64,000 bases of DNA, from positions 18,724,001-18,788,000 of the forward strand of contig NC_091050.1 of NCBI RefSeq assembly GCF_963966145.1, written 5' to 3'. This stretch comes from Tenebrio molitor (Eukaryota > Arthropoda > Insecta > Coleoptera > Tenebrionidae). Position numbers and translations under genes: made by a program. Position 1 is the first letter of the stretch, and each line of letters begins with the position of its first letter. Shown here piece by piece: positions 12,601-24,744 of this stretch. The notes under the pieces were generated by a model. The model ran no database searches. It saw nothing but the letters and a program-made list of their open reading frames with translations, and was not told the DNA's origin.

Positions 12601-14750
12601 TTTTTGAACATCCCGACAACTGGCTGGAATATTTTCTAAACCTTATTCTGGATTTTCGGTCTTCCTTACGTCTATTAGGTAATTACTTTAAACGCGAAAA
12701 TAAGTTTCCTTGTATTTTTCTAGTTTTAATGTTTTTACTCACCCTCTCTAACCTAGATGCCCTTAACTTCCTTATTTAATCTAACTTCTCTATATTTGGA
12801 TGTCTAACAAGAAAACAACTTTGTTGAAAACTTCGGGCACGATTTTCTTCACCGTGTTACCGCATTTAAAATTAACGATGCAACGTAGGATACATAAATT
12901 CATACACTTTGATAAGATCAAATTAATTCCTCATTGGACATGAAAGCATTCAGACAAGCAGCGGTGCAATGATAATGATGCAATTAATTACGAGAGCACT
13001 AAGGTGGAATGTCTAATTAACGGTTCAGACGACACTTGGTGGACAGATAATCGAAATATTTGAAGTTACTGTGACCACTATAAAGTTGGGATGCTCTAGG
13101 CGTATTATGGGCCACAAGAAACTAATTATATCGCAGCTAATTCGTCTGGTGTTGATGATGATGATGAAATGGTTTCAGAACGCAAAACTGTTCTCCGCTT
13201 ATTACTCACGATCATTTCGCACAATGTCGCTTTGTCTTTGATTTCAACCGAAACAGCCCTCCTAATCACTAGAAACAAGATACCAGAAAGGCGCAGAGCT
13301 TACTTACCTTGCATGGTTCATTAGATTAAATTAGATTACACACCCCAGCGTTGTCTCTTTATTGACACCTTCCCACCAACAATTATTCCCTAAGTGATTT
13401 ACGAACGGGAAGGGTTAGTGCCCCATAACCGTGTCCAAAGCTCGCAACTGTCTCATCTTTCAGCGTTAAAAAATTAAATGAGGAAAATCATTTTTGCACG
13501 AAACGACGAGACGGGGCATTTTTCAAAGCTCGAAAGACTAAATCGTCGAAAAATCGCTCTGAATAGGTATTGAACTGTTTTAAATTTCAAATAAAATGAT
13601 ATGCGCCACATTTTCCACCTTCGATGTTCTCATGTAAAATTCACTTTCAGAACTGCGTCTACGTGTTTGTTAAAAGAAAATATGGAGCTTTTGTCGAGTC
13701 CAATTTAATTTTCACAATTTGCCAGTATGATCACGTTTCGGATCACAAACAGTTTAATGTTGCAGAATGATAGGAAATATACGATGTGATTTGTTACAAC
13801 GTGATATTGATATTACATATTTGATATATGAAAATAAAAAAAGAGTTGGCGTTGCTGATAAAAAAAAATAAAGTTCTGGCTTAGACCCACATTGTTAATC
13901 TCATGTTCGGCACAAACAAAATATTATTGTATTTCTAAAACCAGAGTTTATTTCAACAAATTCACAAAGTTAATACTTTTTAATATGGTGTTCTTTTTTA
14001 TTCTTTGTTCTATTGTTTTTTTTAATTTGGTCTTAACCAACACTTACTCTATTTTGGTTTATTTTAAAATTATCATTCTATTTACTCTAATACTTACGAA
14101 GAAACAAAGATTATGGTAAAGTATGTGAAAAACTAATTCGAAAGAAAATTCTTCCTTTACTACTTTAAAGGAAAAGTCTTTATAGCAAATGCACTTTATT
14201 ATTTGAAAATTGCTCACGTGCGTTTCAACGGCGAAGCTGTTATCACTGTCGCTCTGATAGTGCCAGTTTTGCTCTCAAAACGCGCGTCAGATTTTGTGTA
14301 TTTGATGTAACGAAAGTAATTAAATTACAACATTTTAAAAAGCCACATTATGTGGCACGATATGACACAGGTAGTAATATCTGGATATTTCAAAATATGC
14401 AGTGTATATTTCATGTGCGAGTGTTTGTTTCTGTGGTTTAAAGAGCTCCATGGCTCCTTGAAATTTTTTAGTCACCGAAATGTGTTTCACCTTTCGTAAA
14501 TACTCATTTACTACATTTGTTTACTACTCTATGGTAATTATCTCACATGGTCATTAACATTCACGTTGATATGAAGGTCGTAGTAATGGATTAAATGGAT
14601 AATAAGAATAATACGAAGATCACCTTGTTATTAAAAATGATATTTAAAAAAATATATTTATTTATATTTCAACCAAGTTTCATTTTAATATTTTGCACTT
14701 CGTGAGAAAATTAAACAAATATTGAACAATTCTGGTAAATGCATTTTATC
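9621..14750. other. Long gene-poor stretch with GC-balanced islands
   Basis: About 10300-10800 and 13000-13700 have visibly more balanced base composition and no transposon signature. They could be regulatory DNA or intron of a larger gene. A possible minus-strand donor AAG/GTAAGT occurs near 13306-13312, but the sequence upstream of it has stops in all frames. Small frames at 10378, 11025, 12262 and 13892 show no protein signature. Confidence 0.4.
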
Positions 14751-14769
14751 TAATCCCGTGGGATAAATG

Positions 14770-14915
14770 ACACTTTACCCACTCATTTGAGTGGAATAAG
14801 GAACTTCATTACCGGACGCATTTCATTACTCCACTCAGTGGGATAAGTGAGCTTCATTACCCCACTCAGTGGGATAAGTAAATTATTATTCCACTGAGTG
14901 GTGTAATGAAACTGG
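14770..14915. repeat. Short tandem repeat with palindromic core CCACTCAGTGG
   Basis: The unit TTCATTACYCCACTCAGTGG followed by GATAAGT recurs with a 31-bp step near 14822 and 14853. Diverged relatives lie at about 14770-14800 (CCCACTCATTTGAGTGG) and 14895-14912 (CCACTGAGTGGTG). Every unit contains its own small palindrome. The units are too few and too diverged for a CRISPR, and the host is an animal. Confidence 0.65.
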
Positions 14916-15980
14916 CGGAAATAAATAAGATTTACCTTTTTTTTTAATTCGGGGCGGTCTTAGATAAAATTTTGTACATAACACGTGGGCTAAAGCATAT
15001 TACAGAAAACTCGAATCCTGTAATATTGCCTTTATCCCACTAATTGTGTAAATAACTATTATAAGTACATGTTATTATGTTCTTTTAATTTCCGCATAAC
15101 CATTTTCTTTGACTCATCACTTGATCAGTCAATGATATAAACGATTTAAACTACTTCATCAATGAAATATTTATTAATGTATTGACACTGCACTTTGCAA
15201 ATAATAAGTTTAGATTAGCTTAAACCCTTAGAAACTAATATCTTGGTTCATGTTTCATTTAATTAAATTTGTGCGAAAATCTGTTGATGTCTTTTAAAAA
15301 ATTTAAAGGTATATAATGCATATGGTCAAAATTGTTTAGTTTACGAAAATGTTTTGCTATCTTTATCTTCTCCAAAAGATAATAGGGATGTCAGAATTCG
15401 GAATTAGGGTAAATAAAAGACAAGGAAACTGATAAGTTTTGGTTTATCATTTATTTATAAAATTCAAAGAAAATTCCAAAGGAAAGGAAGAAGATATTTA
15501 CATCTACATTATATCCACGGATTGAGTTATAAAGAGGTACTGACAACAAATTTTTAAGTTTGAATTTCATAATTGTTGATTAAGCCCTGTTTGGCTTGAA
15601 ACAATTTTTTATTGTTTCCAAAACACTTTATCAAGCAAGAGTGCCTTTTTCTGAAAAATAAAAAAGTGTTTCTTCCTCTTTGCAACTCAGTTCGTGGACA
15701 TACTGCATATCGAAGCATATCTACATTAATTTAGAATATTTGCTTTGGTAATTTATTATTATCCTAATAGTCTACAAATTCTTTCCAGCACATTGTGTTG
15801 TGCCAGGATTATTTTTTGTGATTGCTTGCCGGAAGATTTTGAGGTCTTTTTTTAGTTTAGTTAGTCAGCATATAGATTTGTTAACATTGTGTTATGCAAA
15901 AAGGTGGAATAAACTGCACTAGTAGACCACAAACATTTGAAGTAAAGGATCAACATCCTTATGCCAGTATAAAACATTGA
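14916..15980. other. Non-coding stretch with one palindromic island end
   Basis: Near 14998-15026 there is a small palindrome (ATATTACAG / CTGTAATAT around AAAACTCGAATC), followed by TGTGTAAATAACTATTATAA at 15045-15064. The latter motif also ends the palindromic islands near 52160 and 60240. Nothing else was recognised. Confidence 0.4.
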
Positions 15981-16089
15981 ATTGAGCATTTTAAGAGGGG
16001 AAGAACTGACCTCAGAGATGAACATCAGTTTTGACCGTCCCCCATGTTCGCCGGATTTGACACCTTTGCATTTGAAAGAAAGGACTTAA
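15981..16089 (+). pseudogene. Internally deleted mariner-type transposase relic
   Basis: At 15981 the sequence reads IEHFKRGRTDLRDEHQ, like the helix-turn-helix linker region of mariner transposases (FKRGRT...DE). Shortly after, in another frame (16033-16089), it reads DRPPCSPDLTPLHLKERT followed by a stop. This matches the conserved SPDLTPLD block around a catalytic aspartate, here with H in place of D. The middle of the protein is missing. Both blocks are short, so the family assignment rests on motif recognition alone. Confidence 0.5.
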
Positions 16090-16215
16090 TAGCTAATTAT
16101 GCAACGAGTTGCAAAATGAGCGTCTTTTTTGCACTAGACATGACAATTGGACCACGAGAGTCAACGAGTGGTTCAACATTCCGTGTGCAAAAAAATAGCC
16201 ATTTTGCTACTAGAT

Positions 16216-16663
16216 TTTTTCTAATTTAGTTACGAAAAGCACACATTCTGATTAAAATCTGTTTAAATCTGCTATTTCAATAATTTTCCGGGATAATACT
16301 ACTATCGGGGAGTTGCTATGGGAATACTGTTGGTTGTTTCGTAAACAATAAAAATAGTCTGCTGTCAGATTTGCATTTTACAAGATTACATTTACAAGAA
16401 GAGAAGATTCTTCTTTACCTTCAGACGTTGAAGAGGTTGCGAAAGGTGCAATTTCTAATTTGTTACCAAATAAATCAAGGCAAATATACGAATCTACTTA
16501 TAAAAACTTCGAAAAATGGTGCTAATACCACTTTTTAACACTAGTGATAATATAATGTAACTAATGTTACTTTTTGACACTGGTGATATGTGATAAATGA
16601 GGCACGTTTGACAACTAAAATGACATATCACAATGGTTGCTTTTCGTAACTAAATTAGAAAAA
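16216..16663. mobile_element. Segment bounded by perfect 25-bp inverted repeats
   Basis: 16216-16240 (TTTTTCTAATTTAGTTACGA then AAAGC) is exactly the reverse complement of 16639-16663. No clear target duplication is seen outside. The segment encloses a recombinase-like coding fragment (16403-16522). It may be a non-autonomous derivative of a larger element, or a local inverted duplication just downstream of the cuticle gene's 3' end. Confidence 0.55.
16403..16522 (+). pseudogene. Possible tyrosine recombinase N-terminal fragment (Crypton-like)
   Basis: The frame reads EDSSLPSDVEEVAKGAISNL then LPNKSRQIYESTYKNFEKWC and a stop. The block NLLPNKSRQIYESTYKNFEKW resembles the core-binding domain of tyrosine recombinases encoded by Crypton-like elements (LLP.KS...Y...Y..F..W). 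Only this N-terminal piece is present and no catalytic R/H/Y region follows. The assignment is from motif memory and is tentative. Confidence 0.4.
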
Positions 16664-16723
16664 CATATTTAAATTGTGATTTTAGAGTGTTTTGACAAAT
16701 GATTTGTAATTATGTATCGTAAT

Positions 16724-16729
16724 TTTATT
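16724..16729 (-). promoter_or_regulatory. AATAAA polyadenylation signal of the minus-strand cuticle gene
   Basis: The minus strand reads AATAAA about 46 bp after the stop codon of the 16775-17528 gene, a normal distance for an insect 3' end. Confidence 0.6.
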
Positions 16730-16774
16730 CGTTTTTTACTTCATCTTATATTACTTCCGTAGCAAGTAAGACTT

Positions 16775-17528
16775 TCAACCTAAGTTCCCTCCTACCAAAC
16801 TTCCCAGTGTTGCAGATGATATTTCAGTTTTTTGTTGCGGAGCGCCAGGACCAACCTCAAATTTCAAAAAATCTGAACCTATTAGCTTTCGAACCGATAT
16901 CAAAAATGGTCGGAAACCATTCTCGTCAGCTACATAACCAATGGTACGAAAAATAATATCATACATTGCGTCCATTTCTTTGATTACGTATTGACCTCTG
17001 ACCGTCTGAATTTCATTATCAGTGCCGGCATTTTTTAATTCGCCCACCTCGGAACGTGCTAAAGGATAGTCGTCAAAGCTTAAATTCCAAAATATTGATT
17101 TTCAGGTACTATTCAACGTAGCGCTTAAATTAAGTCACACTCACCTAAAAGAATAATTTCCTGATCCGTCATTTGTTAAATTAAATGCGGGGTCATCTGC
17201 AATTGGTGGTATTTCTATTTCCTTAAAGTCTTTCAAATTACCAAAATGCGTTTCAGAGTTTTCGTCGATTATTGGTACGTTTGTGTCATCTTCAGCAGTA
17301 GGACTTTGAGGTCTTCCATAACCGAAACAAACAAGAGAAAAGAGAGCAAGTTTCTGTAACTAAAATAGTTCCATTTAACGTTTTGCGCACTTTTAAAAAC
17401 CTACAAAGTATTTGACAAAATTTTCACAAGAATAATCCCATAGCAACCTATTATCCAATAAATTAGGTTTTAAATTGACATTTGATTCTACTTGACTAAA
17501 AAATTAAGTAGGTACTCACGAAATTCAT
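16775..17528 (-). CDS. Cuticle protein with RR-1 (chitin_bind_4) domain, three exons
   Basis: Exons on the minus strand are 17528-17520 (ATG AAT TTC), 17353-17145 and 17078-16775, joined by GT-AG introns; together they encode 173 residues. The first three codons lie in their own exon, a layout common in insect cuticle genes. Residues 1-16 (MNFKLALFSLVCFGYG) form a signal peptide and the mature chain begins RPQSP. Then come an acidic spacer, FNLTNDGSGNYSFSFDDY, TDNEIQTVRGQYVI, and the RR motif core IGYVADENGFRPF near residues 128-140. The protein ends LGSLVGGNLG. The product should be secreted and built into chitinous cuticle. The half of the RR motif before IGYVADE is unusual (KEMDAMYDIIFR in place of a DxDG turn), so chitin binding may be altered. 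Its paralog is at 61536-62167 on the other strand. Confidence 0.9.
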
Positions 17529-17546
17529 GTTGAACAAAACAAGTCA

Positions 17547-17594
17547 ACTGACGAGTTTCTTTGCGTAATGTCGGTTTCATCGTAACGTTTTATA
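17547..17594 (-). promoter_or_regulatory. Probable promoter of the minus-strand cuticle gene
   Basis: TATAAAA lies at 17594-17588 on the minus strand and a TCAGT arthropod initiator at 17551-17547, about 20 bp before the start codon. The TATA-to-initiator distance (about 40 bp) is slightly long. A TATA plus TCAGT arrangement is usual for strongly induced cuticle genes. No hormone-receptor site was identified. Confidence 0.5.
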
Positions 17595-17599
17595 TTTTG

Positions 17600-20500
17600 T
17601 TGCGAAGGTCGCAGAAATGTTAAATTAATTATGAACCTGAGCGTGAGTGTATAATATTCGTTATAATTAGATTGAAAATTAAATTTTCTTCAAAATAAGT
17701 AAGTGTTAAAATGAAATAATTTTGATACTTCATCCGTCAATAAAGAATTTCCAAACTGGTTTTATTCGTCTACATAATCTTTTTTTACAGCACTGCACTA
17801 ACTGGAATAACTGGATGCTGCATTGCAATGTCTTCCGCATGTGTTGAAACGGTGCCTGATGGAGTGGGGTTTGCCCAAGAGTTATCTCCTTAATAGTGAG
17901 CTAATAGAGGGCGCTAGTGTTATGTTTGTCAATAGTTATTTGTGTACCAAGTCACAAAGTCCGAGTCTGAGTTTTCTGGCCGAGGCGCAGTCGAGGCCTG
18001 AAACAGGCGAGGGCAAATGTCACTTTTTGGCAGAGGTCCACATAAAAAATGTTAGGCGACCGCACGAATTACAAAGCAAAAGACATCATTGGAAAAATTA
18101 CAAATTTATTTTGTATCTATCAGCTATTTGCAATACAATAATGTACTTAAAAAGAAAGAAAAAACATTTTAATATATGTAGTTGGTTTTGTCGGTTTCGT
18201 TGTTAACTTACTAAACAGATCAACAAATGGCGCCACGGTTCAGCGTCCGAAAAAGAATTACTTTTCGTCTGCTTTTGAGAACGTAAAATTATCGCTTTCA
18301 TTAAGGGCGCCTAAAAAAATATTTAAGAAGTTGCAGCCACTGGTAAAGATTACAAAACTACTTTCGCAGCCTCGCAGGTGCACTGCTGTAAAATGATTAA
18401 ACCTTACTTATTATTGTTATTTATGATTCCTTCTCATCTAATGATAATTTGTTAGACAACAACAAATCTTTTATAATAATGCTGTGTGCTCTTCTGTGGA
18501 AATCAAGTGGTTATGTCATCTGCTCATAAAATTGTGCCAACTGCACAAAACGGAAGTTGACTCAATACAAGAAAAATAGAATTGACATGAAAAAATCTTC
18601 GTATTATTGTCGTAATTTAAAGAACAAAATCGGAAAGTGGCAGTTTCATTTTATCACCTGCAGACAGCAAGCGCCGACATTTTATGTCGAATCCGTGTCC
18701 TGTGCTTAACGGACAGCTAACACCGACAACCATACGACAGAAGAATTAAATTTTCAGTTCCTGCTGAAATTCATGAAATTTAATAAAATTACGACAAGCG
18801 TCGTCGGCAACTCCTCCATTCTTTGCCGTTGACTTAATAAGATTTTTATTTGTTTTCCCGTCAGATCCCAATTACGACAATTCTTTGATGTCGGCCCATC
18901 TCGCTGCACTAATATTGGGAAGCTGCAAACGACACACCGAACTTTTTTAAACCTCCCAAGCGACAGCCCTACAACAATGTAATAAAATTCATTTAGAAAT
19001 GATCGCGAGATGAAAACGCCGTAACAGTCGAATCCTTATATTTCTTTTAATTTCAGCTTGAGACGACGCGCCGGCTTGTTTGCTCTCCCGCTATACCTGG
19101 AATTCATTTTTAGCGTCGAGAATTATTAAGATTTTCAATTTTGCGAGGAAAATGGAAGTTTTATTAAAAGTAAATAACTTCCCGGTGACCAGAAAATCAA
19201 ATATAAATGGCGCTGCAGGAAGTTGGCGTGACAATAAAAAAGCGCCCCTCACAGACTGGATTAATGACGAAAATCCGACCCAACAATGATCATAACTTGC
19301 TTTTTTGGGGAAAAGTTAATCGTTCTGGACGAAAATGGCAACACGCCAGGGTTTTAACTCTCAAACGAGCAAAAAAATCGGTTTGATGTAAATCGGTGAG
19401 TTAGTCTCTCGGTGAGATAGTCAAAGTACTATAGTTGGCGCGGCGATCCAGTAAAGTAGTGACGAGGTGTTCACGTGATAGTGTCTAGCGACGTCATGAT
19501 TTACACTGCCTCACCAAGTTTGAGTTTTGTGCGGGAAATTTAAATCCTACTACTTTTAGAATGGATGGAAATTTCGGCTGCGTGCATTGAGATGCACCAT
19601 ACTTCTTAATGCGCACCCTTTAAGCAATAGGAAACCTTCACCCGAAAATCACGTAAGATCATGCCAGTTTATTACTCCAGTGAGTCGACTATAATAATAA
19701 TCTGTGTAGATGTTTCAGAACCTACTTATTCTAAAATAACTTGATGGGTTGCAGAATGCCGCAAAAACACTAATGTACTGTAACATTTACAACTTTGTGG
19801 ATGTTTTAGATAATTCTTCTGCTTTTCTCCTCGGATAATATATTTGCAAACAAATACGAAACAAAACATTGTGAGAAAAGAAAAACGTATTAATATGTAC
19901 TACGTTGTCTTCTTTATTTTCATTTAATTAAGGTTCTTCGAGAGATCGCATCGTTGGAAGAATTTTCTTAAATAAGACGATAGAACACACTTCACTTTAT
20001 TGTCAATTTATTACCCTTAGCAAATACTCATAGAATCTCTCGGTCTAGTCTGGAATAATATCGGGAAGAGTAAAAAGTCATTAGATTTATGAGAAACTCG
20101 TTTTACGTGCCTGCTGTTTGCCAACGATTCTTTTTCCAATTAAGGGTGGCGTGGCTGCACTTTGTGCTCTGCGCCGCCCACAGCTACTTCAGTACGATGG
20201 ATTTGTATCACGTTTTACCCCCTGACTCTTTAAAATTTTAAAAGACGGTGGGCAAATTTCATTTAGTACTAGATCACCACTTTTAAGGATTATTGTGCCG
20301 ACACAGATTTTGAGAAACATAAAAATTTAGAGCTAATAAATATTCCGCCCCTAATAAATGATTTTAGACAATAAGAGACGTCCTCAAGTAGACTGCTGAG
20401 GTTGTCCAAAACTAAAAGGATCGTAATAGATAACATGACTTTAATAAAATGCTGAATAAACAATAAAAATGAATAAAATCTTCAAGTGGATATTCTTAAT

Positions 20501-23470
20501 GCCAATATTTTTTGTAGCAATAATTTCTTTCACGTATTGAGCAATGACCTCCATTATCAGGACATTTTGAGAATGTCCTCTACTGCTGTTGCAAAGTACT
20601 TTGCGACGATATTGAAGTAGTTTATGATATATGAGTTTTGAGAGGAAACAACCAATTTCAAATCCCACCCCTGCGCCCTGCATCCATTTTATTCCTTTAA
20701 TAGAAGCAACCACGCCAACAGCGCTGGTACAGAAATCATAAATTCCCAAACCGCGACCGTAACGGCACTAATTTGTCACGTGACGAGGGCTAAAAATAAC
20801 GCCACCACACGAAAACAAACTAGCCGACATTTCTTCACATAAAATTACTTTTACAGTTGCCATCGGGGAATATTTTATGACGTTTCACTCCGTTAAAAAT
20901 TTGTCCCTAAAGAAGCGAGCGAGCGCAGTTATGGAAAAATACGATTATTTTTAAAACGTGGACGGGAGATTGCGATATGATGTCTGCTCCTGCAGGACAA
21001 TATTTTAATGGAAATGTTGAGTAGCAGTTGTTTTTAGGAGAAGGAAGTTCAGTTATGATGTGGAAAATGAAATACGAGAAGTCGTAAAACATTGATTTGA
21101 AGTAAGGTCGGGCAATAAAATTCGAATAAAAGTAAACAAAATATAAATAATAGATGGAAGGATGAGGGTTGGGCTGTAAGTGTTTTGTTGTTTTTGTCAT
21201 AAAAGTGTAGCCTTGCAACTTCACATTTATTTGTTGATCAATGAGTAAAGTATATTAATTGTATAAAAATTGCTGGATGAAATAGAGACAAAAAAATTGT
21301 TTAAAATTTTTGCTTATTGTACAGGATTGTTTCAAAATTTAACTGTTAAGTCCACTTAGGTAATGTGGATTCTTTTTATTATTTATTATTTCGAAAAAAT
21401 TTCGGAGCACAAATGCATTGAAGACGCATAGTGGGAGTATCTCTTCTTCCTACTATGTCAGTTAATTGTTTCATTTTGTTTCACATTTTATTCAACACTT
21501 ATTTCAAGTAAGTACATATAAACCTTTAGGAAGGGATCATGTTACTGCCATCATCACCAGCCACTGGCAAAATCCGGTTCCTCCTCGACCATCGTCAGAT
21601 TCCCGCCTAAACGATGCCATAATTATCTCCTACGAAGATAACGAACCCGGAAAGTTGTCGAACTTCCCGGAATCATTACCAGTTTAGTCCCCGAATATTT
21701 AAAAAATCTCAACAAAAATGCATCATACTCCGAAGGAGGTAGATTTTCACTGGAACGAGGGTAATTTAAGTTTGAGCGGGCCGAGCTATCGGTTACAACA
21801 TTCTTTTACTTGTTTGAACGTTGCAAGATATAACAAATATTTATACTTGACGAGAGTTTCAAAACTCAATCACGAATCGCTTTTGTTAGAACATAAAACT
21901 GATAACAAGACAAATTATTCTGGACAACTCCACAACTGTTGCCATAAATGCACAACTTCGACGTTTCTTAAATATTTCTTTTAACCTCACCCAACACACT
22001 TGCATCGCTGGAATCATAAAATTATTAATCGTGGTGCAACATAATCAACAAGAATGAGGTTGCAGTTCGGTAAACATGTTAAATGTATTGGTATAAGTTT
22101 ATTGGGCTGAAGAAACTGTAACTTGGCTGTAATCCTTCAAACGTATAGTTTTGTTGAAAGATCTAACGTACCATCGTTAACCGACTGCCAGTTGCAAAAG
22201 AAAGAAATGTCTGGATTCTTACATCTCGTCATCTTTTTTCTTTTAAAATTGTGAATAAAGTACGTGTTATCATTAAGTTTTGAATGAAGCATCATACTCC
22301 CGGGATATGTAGAACAGTGTCCGCAGTGGGTCAGTGCTTTCATCATCATTTTAATTTATTCAAGTAACGGTTTAATGCGAATAAGGAATTAATAATAAGT
22401 TGGATTTCAAATTGCGCCGTGAAACTACATCCTGAATAAATATTGTTGCTGAAATATGATTTATTCAAATAGCTGCGCAATGAAATAACATCTCTATAAA
22501 AAGAAAGGTTGCACCTCACTTGTTGACTTACACAACAAAAGATAATCCATAAAACACCCTCGTCTCTTGTGAATCATTTAGTACATAAAGATAGGTACCA
22601 AAGTTGATAGCACAAAACATCATGTTCTAAGGGAAAGATGGGAGGTTTTGGTACGTTATATGCCAATGTTTAAAGAAGTAAACAAATCAAAGGCTTTGAT
22701 CTTTTCTGCAAATAACTTTTCAACAAAAAGTCAACATTTTAACACTGGTGGAGCCAAACAATTGTACTGAAACTTTTTAAAAAGGTGCTTCAAAATGTTT
22801 AAAATTTTGTTCAAATATTACGATAAAAATGTGATATGACCTGTTTACATTTCAAAGATCCACCACTTGTTGATTTGTATTGGTTAAACAATGCATATCC
22901 CAACAATCCTATCTAGGAGCTGAAGACAATACAATACAAATTGGTACAATTGAAACGACAGTTTAACTGTTAAATCGACAACAAAAATTCAATATTATGG
23001 CGCACAAAGAGAGAAATTTGTTAAGCAAAATATTAAAAACGTATACATTCGCCAACTCTTTTTGATGAATTTTAAATCTGTTGCATCTTTGAAACATGTT
23101 ATCCGTGCGATCAACAATTATTTAGATCAAACAATGCGTTGAAATGATGAAATGTGAAATCTCGGCCGTATGTCGACGGGGATAGAAGTATTTCTGGTTG
23201 CATATACCCGTTACAATTTAAATTTCGAAATTTTTGCCGAAACTCGGCCAAACAGGCAACAGCGCTGTATGTCCATTCTTCGTTATTGAAAACCCCATTA
23301 CGAAAGTATGATTAATCTTTTATGTCCTGAATAAAAACCATTTTTGCATTAAAATTTGATTCAAGTGACAGTTTGACGTTTATTAGCTGAGTTAGCAAAG
23401 ATCTGACACTGTCAAAGTCATAGCCGCCCCTTATCTAAGTAATTGTTGATCGCTCCGTAATAACTATGTA
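17600..23470. other. Gene-poor stretch upstream of the minus-strand cuticle gene
   Basis: A 127-codon frame at 17823-18206 has no recognisable motif and a length expected by chance. GC-balanced, apparently unique islands lie at about 18650-19280, 20100-20230 and 21500-21800. The last gives a protein-like plus-strand frame (VTAIITSHWQNPVPPRPSSD) after a possible acceptor CTTTAG, but no matching donor. These could be regulatory elements or isolated exons; none can be called a gene. Confidence 0.4.
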
Positions 23471-23819
23471 TCGCGCGTTCAAATGAAATCCTGGACTGGG
23501 AATTGTTGTGCTTTTTTAGAGCGTAGATTAATTGGAGCATGTTGACAGCTAACCTAAAATTTAGAGCCAAAAATTTTTTCTTTTTTTTTCTTTCTTTGCA
23601 ATGTTTTACATCAAAAATAGAATAACGTAACGATTCCTATTCTCGAAGCAAATATCTAAGGGCACCCTTTGCTGAAAACAAAAATGTTCAATTATGTCCC
23701 GATTAAACATAAACAAATGTCATTCGTGTCAAACGGCGGGGAATTTAAACTTTACACTGTTCCAAACGGTTTAATTTTTCCAACGCCTACTCAGCCCAGG
23801 ATTTCATTTGAACGCCCGA
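23471..23819. mobile_element. TA-flanked MITE of the TCGGGCGTTCAAATG family, intact
   Basis: The left end is TCGCGCGTTCAAATGAAATC and the right end is its inverted copy (GATTTCATTTGAACGCCCGA). TA flanks both sides (23469-23470 and 23820-23821). The length is 349 bp. A truncated copy lies at 6593-6802. The 120-codon frame starting inside it is a by-product. Confidence 0.75.
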
Positions 23820-24355
23820 TACTATCGGTGAACATTAAAAGCTGGGACATCCAAAATTTGCTCATTGTGTATCAGACTTTTGAATTGTCACTCAAAATAA
23901 AATTTGTCATTATCATTAAAGAACTGAACTTTAACTTGATGTTTCTGACAGTGTGTCATTGGTATGTCATAATTTTTATAACCTTATTTGTAAAAAGTCA
24001 AATTTACACGATCTATATTTGTGATTTTTGACTTTATACAAATTTGATGTTTGACCCAGTTTTTTATGTCCACCGATAGTACATACTACAGGGTGAGCAA
24101 CAATAACTGTTTCAGTTGGCAATAAAAAATTTTACATGAAATTTTCAAGACTGTGAATTGTACCTATTTCGGTTTGTTTTATTGACACTATTGACAGCTG
24201 GTATACATTTCATATTTAAACGTCTTGGTTTTTGTATTCTTTTATTCTTTTATTAATAAAATGGTTTTCTCGTTGGAACATGACATAAAAGTCACCAAAA
24301 GTCACCAGAATTTATTGCCAACTCAATCAGTAATTATTGTTCACACGGTATTATA
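23820..24355. other. Non-coding stretch between two MITEs
   Basis: A possible element end CAGGGTGAGCAACAATAACT lies at about 24091 without a partner. No gene was recognised. Confidence 0.35.
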
Positions 24356-24719
24356 CAGGGTTATTCTAAATGATTGTAGTCCAAGTAGGCGTAAAAACTG
24401 AATGAAAAATTTATGGTTACCGCTCCACATAAAAAAAAACATCAAAATGATGTAAATAAGTGAGTACACACTGTTCACACGCAGGAGTTAAATTAGGTGG
24501 AAAACAGCTCAATATTTTTAGAATTGGTTGCAAAACAACTCAATATTTTTGGATTAAATCGTTAATTTAAAAAAATAAATAAATAAAACTCTCATCACCG
24601 CACTTTTCACCTAAAAAATGACAGTGACCACGACAAAAATTGACAGTTCAGTGAAAGTGGCAAAAATATCATAACATGGGCATGGCCTGCTTCGACTACA
24701 ATCATTTAGAATAACCCTG
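24356..24719. mobile_element. TA-flanked MITE of the CAGGGTTATTC family, intact
   Basis: The ends are CAGGGTTATTCTAAATGATT and its inverted copy AATCATTTAGAATAACCCTG. TA flanks both sides (24354-24355 and 24720-24721). The length is 364 bp, with no coding capacity. A truncated copy in the opposite orientation starts at 5805. The TA target and CAGGG terminus suggest mobilisation by a Tc1/mariner-type transposase (inference). Confidence 0.8.
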
Positions 24720-24744
24720 TATTTATAAATCAGGTATCTAGGAT

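Noticed and set aside
13306..13395. Candidate minus-strand exon ending AAG/GTAAGT
   Set aside because: The preceding sequence has stops in every frame and the acceptor is weak; it could only be a 5' UTR exon and there is no support for that.
14770..14915. CRISPR-like repeat and spacer pattern
   Set aside because: Too few, diverged units, with spacers similar to each other, in an animal genome.
17823..18206. 127-codon plus-strand open frame
   Set aside because: Its length is within chance expectation, composition drifts to low complexity at the end, and there is no motif or splice context.
23669..24031. 120-codon plus-strand open frame
   Set aside because: It begins inside the MITE 23471-23819 and crosses its right terminal repeat; no protein motif.
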